A DNA stretch of 64,000 nucleotides from Chaunax sp. Z400. Lineage: Eukaryota; Chordata; Actinopteri; Lophiiformes; Chaunacidae. How positions within the stretch are numbered: position 1 is the stretch's first letter; each line of letters begins with the position of its first letter. Positions 58,213 through 64,000 of this stretch are shown one piece after another. The position numbers and the translations under genes were made by a program. A model generated the notes under the pieces. It had not been told where the DNA came from and searched no databases. It saw nothing but the letters and a program-made list of their open reading frames with translations. The stretch covers positions 7,805,518 to 7,869,517 of the forward strand of contig CM075197.1 in the NCBI GenBank assembly GCA_037577475.1. Direction: 5' to 3'.

Positions 58213-61200
58213 TTAGCGGATGGGGGCCTTCAGAGCAGCATCCACCTCCTCCTCTGGTTGCAGCGTGTGCCACTGGGCCACCGGACGCCTGGGATTGGCT
58301 AGCATGTCCGACCAGTGGCGTAGCCCAACACCTGAGGCGCCGTAGCCGATCCAACACTTGCCGATGGGGTCGTTGCTGCCCAGCTTGTCGTAGTCGTACA
58401 CAGTAATGACCACCTGGACTTTCTGTTCGTGGAGAATGAGGCATAATTAGGACAAATTATTCTGTATGTGTTTCAATTTAAAGCCCAATGAAAGTCTTAT
58501 ATTTTTGGTTTGATTTGTTTCACTGGAGGGAGAAACTCATAAATCTCCAAGAAACTAACTTTAATATTAACCTCAGGAAGTTATTCAACTCCAAAACGGC
58601 GATGATGACATCATCAGGATTATTCTGCCTCAGGATTATTTTACTGGAGGTGTGGGATGTGAAATAGGTTGCCATTAAGGAGGCTGTAAGATTCTAATGA
58701 AAGACACTCATGAGTTGCATTATGGGAATGGTAGTCTCCAGCAAATTTAGAAAATCCCATTGTTGAACATTATCTTTAAAATCTGTCTCATTAAACCCCC
58801 ACCTCATAGGATGTGTAATACCAGATCGCTACGGTAACACTTTAAATAAAAGAGTTTATAATTTCTTTGTTTCTAATAGATAGTTGAAACATTATGGAGT
58901 TTGACATTGTTTCTATATAGTCATATAGTAGCATAGATCCAAAAATAACTGTGTAAAAAAAAATCTTTATCTTAAATGTTCCTTTGCCTATAGGAAGGTT
59001 TTCTTATCTTTTTTAAGCAGCTGGCCAAAAACAAAAAGAAAAAGTCAAAAACTCCTGAAAGCAGCCCCCTCCCACCTTTTTCAGCTTGAGGAGGACAATG
59101 ACATGACATGACAATCCAACCAGTAGTTAAGATAGTTAAGCTGGGAAGGTCAACCTGCTGGTGGTACTAGAGGAAAGGTCAGGGGTCAGTCTAGGGACCA
59201 TGAATGCTGTTGTGATGGACCAACTGAGCGACTTATTAGGCTACATTAACATTACCAGGCTAAAGTGACTCTAATATGATTTCTTTTTTCACTTAATTTG
59301 ATATAAAACTTTTTTAATGATGTGTGAACATAAAACTTTCAAATCAGAATTGAGTCACTTTGTTTCATTTGTGGTCCTATTCTGATACTCATGAATGAGA
59401 ATGGTCAGATCTGAATTTGTGAGACTTTTTGCATACATGCATGCGCCGATTACTGTTAGCATCAGCCAGCATCCACAGAATGGCAAAACCAGAGAGGAGA
59501 GATGACAGCAACAATGATGACTCGTGCTAAAATGCTGCCAAAACCTGTTGTTTCAGTGGACGGTTGTGTTCAAATTGCTAGAAACAGGCCACTTGTAATT
59601 CTGAATGTGAACCTTCAAGATAACCAAATCTGATTCGTAAAAAATCTGAATTGAACAATGAGGCTTGGAATGTGAACATAGCCAAAGAGCCATGCAGCCA
59701 TAGGAAAATGGCATCTTAAGTTTTAAGATTTCACTAAATTTAAGCTTCATTCAGTTTTAAAGATTAGCTACAACACATAGATGTCAGCGTTAAAGTGTGT
59801 CATGCACAGACCTGGACCTGGGAGAAGGGGATCTCAAAGCTGAAGCTCTCATTGAAGTAAGGATTCAGAGTGTTTTGTTTGACTGACGTCTTCTTCTTCT
59901 TCAGCCGCTTCCCGTTGTGCTGCAGCACCACCTTAACAAATGGATCTTAGAGAGAGAGACATGATATCAGACAGTAGATCAGGAATCAGCATGAAATCTC
60001 TATCTGCATCGATCGCCAGTCTCACGCATTCACAGTGAGTGTTCACCTGACAGTCCCCCGACATCCATCTTCTTCAGGTTCTTGGCTTCCATGATGTTAA
60101 CCGTTAGCTTACCGGCCGTGGGGACGTAACGAAGGGAAATACAGACATCACCTAGCTTCTCTTGCTGTCAGGGACAAAACATATATATATATATGAACGA
60201 CTTCACATAAAGCACATTGGTTACTTCACATGTTGGTAATGACCGTCAAATTCATTACATGCTTCAGTGGACATCCAAAAAACCACCTACCTGCTCTTTC
60301 TCTCCTCCAATCAGATCCTTCCATTCGTGTATTGGCTGTCCAAGGTCTATAGAGTTCATGGGGATCTTGATTTCGCCAATGAGGTCATGTTTACCAAAAC
60401 GGTCAAAATCAAACACCTGCAGCACCAGAGTCTGACCTCCCAACTCATTATATGGTATCTGGAGAGGGTTAGAATGTATAACATTTATTATTATTATTAT
60501 TATTAATAATAATTTATTTTTTTGTTATGTACAAGGCTATTTAATTTTGCACATTTACATGTTATTTTGTTTTTTTTATTACACGTTCAAAATAAAGACT
60601 CAAACTCAAATCAAACTCAAAAACTCAAAATAATTTCATTCTAATCACAAGGAAAGTTCGATTAAAAATTCCTTTCATGAAGTCATCCTGACATCGAGCT
60701 CCACCCCTCACCACCATCAGTGGCTCCGGGGGGGAAGTCTCTTTCATACCAGAAGTTCCTAATTCATCGGACGGCTTCCCTTGGTGATCTACTTCCTGCT
60801 GGGGTCTGTGCACCAAAGACTTCTACAACTTCTGTTTACAATAAATTTAATATTACTTAAAGTGTCTCTTTCTATTGTCACTCTTTGTTGTCTCTCCTGA
60901 TTGAGATAAAAATTCAGATCTAGATTTAAATATGGTTTCATGGGGGGTAGTCTTATGGTAATAAATACAGCTAGCAACTACCAACTATGACTAATGTGAG
61001 GCTGAAATAGTGGGGATTCAGTAAGGCATGAACGGCTTTGGCACTGATTTTGATTTAATTAAAAAGGGAATGTTGTGATCTACTGAGAGGCATTCTACTT
61101 TAATTTGAATGTTAAATGTTCAACATGGGCTCCACTAGTGATGGACAGACCTTAAAGGTGAAGGTCTCATTGAAGACAGGACAGAGGTTCTTGCGCTGGA

Positions 61201-62372
61201 TTTTGGTCTCAAACTTCTTCTTCTTGTCCGGCAGCATGTAGACTTTGACATAGGGATCTGATGTGCCGCACATGTCCATGGCTGCTAGGTCCTGAGCCTG
61301 GAGGATGCCAACTATCAGCTGGAGAAGGAGGGGGAGATAAGTTAATCTGTAGGGTCATAAATGCTGAAGTGAAACTAGTTTTTCAGATTAAAGGCAATCA
61401 TGAATCAATTACTTCAGTGTTTGGAAGGTTAGAAAGTGGTCTGAATGTCTGCAGGATCTGCATGTATGTATGAGTGTACCTGGTTTTCAGTAAAGTTATA
61501 GTCCAGTGAGTACTCCAGTTTGCCCAGGTTCTCCTTCTCCTCCTCTGCCTTTCCTTCATCTCCCTCCTGGAGGAGACACAGTATGGTTAGTAAGGCTGAA
61601 CTTTTTTTTTTTTTTTAAATCATGTTTTAATTATTTTGAGGGGTGGCACGGTGGTGCAGTGGGTAGCGCTGTTGCCTCACAGCAAAAAGGTCCTGGGTTC
61701 AAATCCCACTGAGGACCTGGGACTTCTCTGTGTGGAGTTTGTTCTCCCCATTTCTGCATGGGTTCCCTCCCACCACCAAAAACATGCAGTAGAGGTGAAT
61801 TGGTGACTAAATTGGTTGGTGACTGTAGGTGTGAATGTGAGTGAGAATGGCTGCTTGTCTTTCTATGTGGTCCCGTGATGAACTGGTGACTTGTCCAGGG
61901 TGAACCCTGCCCCAACTGTTGTGAACAGTGCAGCAGTGATTACAATCAGTGCTGCTGTTAGCGCCATCTGTTAGCCTGTGGGGGCTGTAGTCGGCCATGT
62001 CTACATCATCATACACGTGTCCCTAGTTGCACATTTGGACCCTTCCTTAAAGAGAATTATTCTAATGCTGAGCATTAGAACAGATGATTGATGCTACACT
62101 CAGATGTGTACATTAAACATGATCCTACATTCAGCAGTAACCACACTGACTGTATAATTACCAGCACCTGTCTTCCCTATCTTTTCTCACCTTCTTCTCC
62201 TCTCCCTCCTCTCCCTCCTTCTCCTTCTTCCTGCGTCCTCGCCCTGCCTTCCTCTCACGGACCGTCTTGGGCGTCTTGGTCTTGTTGATGCACTTCTTGT
62301 AGATGCAGAATCCCAGGCAGGCGACAAGGGCAAGTACCACGAATGTAATGGCACCTACGGCCCACATGGGCA
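58213..62372 (-). CDS. syt5: Synaptotagmin of the SYT1/2/5 class, N terminus missing
   Basis: Seven exons join in frame: 62372-62191, 61566-61480, 61318-61151, 60458-60291, 60164-60047, 59945-59812 and 58422-58213, about 352 residues to TAA. Synaptotagmins are vesicle membrane calcium sensors that trigger SNARE-driven secretion. The first exon encodes one membrane span (VGAITFVVLALVACLGFCIY) followed by a cysteine and a strongly basic linker (KKCINKTKTPKTVRERKAGR). Then comes ENLGKLEYSLDYNFTENQ, the start of C2A. Calcium-binding aspartates are intact in C2A (AMDMCGTSDPYV and FDFDRFGKHDLIG) and in C2B (KKMDVGGLSDPFV and YDYDKLGSNDPIG). The C2B polybasic strand (GKRLKKKKTS) and the WHXL motif (AQWHTL) are present. 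The end EEEVDAALKAPIR fits this class. The short luminal N-terminal exon expected upstream of 62372 was not found; it may lie beyond the window. The choice of syt5 over syt1, syt2 or syt8 rests on the tnnt1 neighbour. Confidence 0.88.
61641..61913 (+). mobile_element. SINE copy in a synaptotagmin intron
   Basis: Full tRNA-like head (GGGTGGCACGGTGGTGCAGT, then GGTTCAAATCCCACTGAGGA) and body, with the tail cut short after CAGGGTGAACCCTGCC. Same family as 12054-12419, antisense to the host gene. Confidence 0.85.
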
Positions 62373-62739
62373 CTGAAGAAAGGATGGAGAATGGTGGGTT
62401 GATGGTGTGTAGTTTGGTTAGTTAAAAGTGGTGACACCACCTGTGTGAAGGGGTTTGATCCATACTGAGGTGAGCTGGTCATAGTGTAAAACTGGTATCA
62501 GGGAAAAACCTTCCAACGTTGTCCATAATTCTTTTAGCCATGATAGCATCAAGGCCAAAGGGAGGCTAACGAAACATTCCCTCATGTGTACTTTGTGTTT
62601 AGTTATAATGAACAAATGTTTGAACGCTAAGGTGCTAAACGAAGATGGTGAACATGTTAAACAATAAACACTGAATGTTAACAGAATGTTAGCATTTCCA
62701 TGGAGAGCATGTTAGCATGCTGACCTTTTTCCTGAGTTA

Positions 62740-62960
62740 CATAATTACCTCTTCATGTTTTCACCCATGTCTGTATGTTTGTCAGGATTACACAAAAAGT
62801 ACTGAATCAATTTCCATAAAACTTAGTGACGGGTGGGACAGGGGCCAGGAAAGCTAAACAGACGTGTAGGATTGTTCAGTCTTGGTGGAGGTATGGGCTC
62901 TACTGAGGGCCCTTCTAGTTTGAAACTTCGTTTGAAACTTAAACTTGGACTAACTGATGC
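62740..62960. repeat. Dispersed repeat, reverse-sense copy
   Basis: Contains GTCAGGATTACACAAAAAGT, ACTGAATCAATTTCCATAAA and ACTTAGTGA, matching in reverse order the 7460 and 41060 copies. Boundaries are vague. Confidence 0.45.
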
Positions 62961-63117
62961 TTTTGGCCCCTTTAGAGCAGCAAAAACATTCTGTGAAGAC
63001 AGCATTCGCTGTGTCATCATTTTTTAACTTGATATATAAACCTGTTGGCAAACAGCTGCTTTTTTACCTGTCCATCTGTCACAGAGCAACACTATGATTC
63101 ATTTAGCATATGGACTG

Positions 63118-63425
63118 TACAAATGAACTGTACTTATATAGCGCCTTTCTAGTCTGACTGACCACTCAAAGCTTTACAACACAGGCCAGCATTCACCCAT
63201 TCACACCAACATTCATACAGTGGTGGCATTCGAACCATGCAAGGTGCCACCTTTTCATCAGGAGTGGTAACAATTCACACAAACACTCACACATCAGTGG
63301 AACAGCCATTGGGAGCAATTTGGGGTTCAGTATGTTGCCCAAGGACACTTTGACATGTAGACTGCAGGGGCTGAGGATCGAACCTCTGACCTTCTGATAA
63401 GTGGACGACCGCTGTCCCACAGCTG
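63118..63425 (-). mobile_element. Second tRNA-derived SINE family, antisense
   Basis: Read on the minus strand: the head GGGCAGCTGTGGGACAGCGG (degenerate A box), then GACCGTCCACTTATCAG-like sequence, AGAGGTTCGATCC as B box, CCTTGGGCAACATACTGAAC, and the 3' part AAAGCTTTGAGTGG...CTAGAAAGGCGCTATATAAG. This is a common fish tRNA-derived SINE, distinct from the 12054 family. Confidence 0.8.
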
Positions 63426-63429
63426 CCCA

Positions 63430-64000
63430 CATATATTAGTCTAGATATATGAATATGACCACTCCAGTGACTTAACCAATTGAAACGTAAAATGAGTTTA
63501 ACAAGTTGACAATTCAGTCTTTCAGGCAAATATAGAATCAAAGTGCAAGATGGAAACTTATTTTCCTCAAAAAAGTAAAATTCCTGACTTATTATCAATA
63601 ATTTACGGTTATTTTCATTTTATCATTCAATTAACTTTTCATCCATTTCTAAGTGGCCACATGACAAAGTTCTTCTCCCCCCAACATAAAAATGACAGTG
63701 GGAATATAGACATCAGTGTGTCCATCTGACCATCAATCTTTTTTTTTTTCCGGATTAACCAGGATAAGTACCTGTGTGCTTCTCTGTAGTATTTATCTAA
63801 AACAATATCCATTACTCTAGACTCATGATTGCAGGATGTGTCATATACTGATGGATTTGTTGTTCATTGTCATCTTCAGATGACTCTTGGTGACGCATGT
63901 GTCTCCATAATACTTCGATAATATTACACTCCTCCACCATAACTTCTGTTGAACTTCTCTGGCACGAAGCAATTAAAGGTTAACTTAAAGCAGAGCAGCC
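63430..64000. other. Non-coding right edge
   Basis: AT-rich, with no exon recognised on either strand. I specifically looked for the luminal N-terminal exon of the synaptotagmin on the minus strand and did not see one. Confidence 0.4.

Noticed and set aside
58139..58444. 101-codon minus-strand frame with many Pro, Arg and His
   Set aside because: It is a shifted frame over the last synaptotagmin exon; the real frame has the C2B motifs.

Overview
The window is animal nuclear DNA, almost certainly a ray-finned fish (teleost, probably percomorph-like). The evidence is split genes with GT-AG introns, very abundant (CA)n and other microsatellites, tRNA-derived SINEs of the kind common in fish, a Tc1-type transposon, a retroviral relic, and proteins whose closest recalled relatives are vertebrate. 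There is no bacterial organisation: no operons, ribosome binding sites or CRISPR array. All identifications rest on reading translated exons and on family knowledge; nothing was searched.

Layout. (1) 1270-1638, + strand: the last two exons of a tyrosine aminotransferase (tat) copy, with a one-base frameshift and a lost substrate-binding arginine, so probably a pseudogene. (2) 8672-5605, - strand: nine in-frame exons of a HIPK-like (dual-specificity-type) kinase with a degenerate catalytic loop. 4385-2617, - strand: a rearranged tandem copy that has lost exons and gained an acidic segment and a repeated basic C-terminal tail. (3) 9-20.6 kb: gene-poor, with a 0.4 kb (CA)n array, a full-length SINE with a 10-bp target duplication, and other simple repeats. 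(4) 20.67-23.58 kb: an internally deleted endogenous retrovirus with a proline-tRNA primer site, a gag 5' part and an env transmembrane remnant, with an unrelated LTR-like block between them. (5) 23.6-29 kb: mostly non-coding, with one small unidentified ORF at 25382-25086. (6) 29045-36716, + strand: a complete ten-exon pih1d1 gene (R2TP co-chaperone adaptor), with a Tc1/mariner relic in its eighth intron and a near-perfect hairpin in its first. (7) 36.8-48.5 kb: intergenic, rich in mini- and microsatellites. (8) 48540-54867, + strand: a complete 14-exon slow skeletal-type troponin T gene (tnnt1). (9) 62372-58213, - strand: seven exons of a synaptotagmin of the SYT1/2/5 class, best read as syt5 from its position beside tnnt1. 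Its N-terminal exon was not found.

The genes do not form one pathway. pih1d1, tnnt1 and syt5 all lie on human 19q13.3-q13.4 (TNNT1 and SYT5 are near neighbours there), so their order looks like retained vertebrate synteny. The strongest leads for something new are the HIPK-like kinase pair, with its altered catalytic loop and its repetitive cysteine-ended tail, and the 26-bp perfect stem in the first pih1d1 intron.
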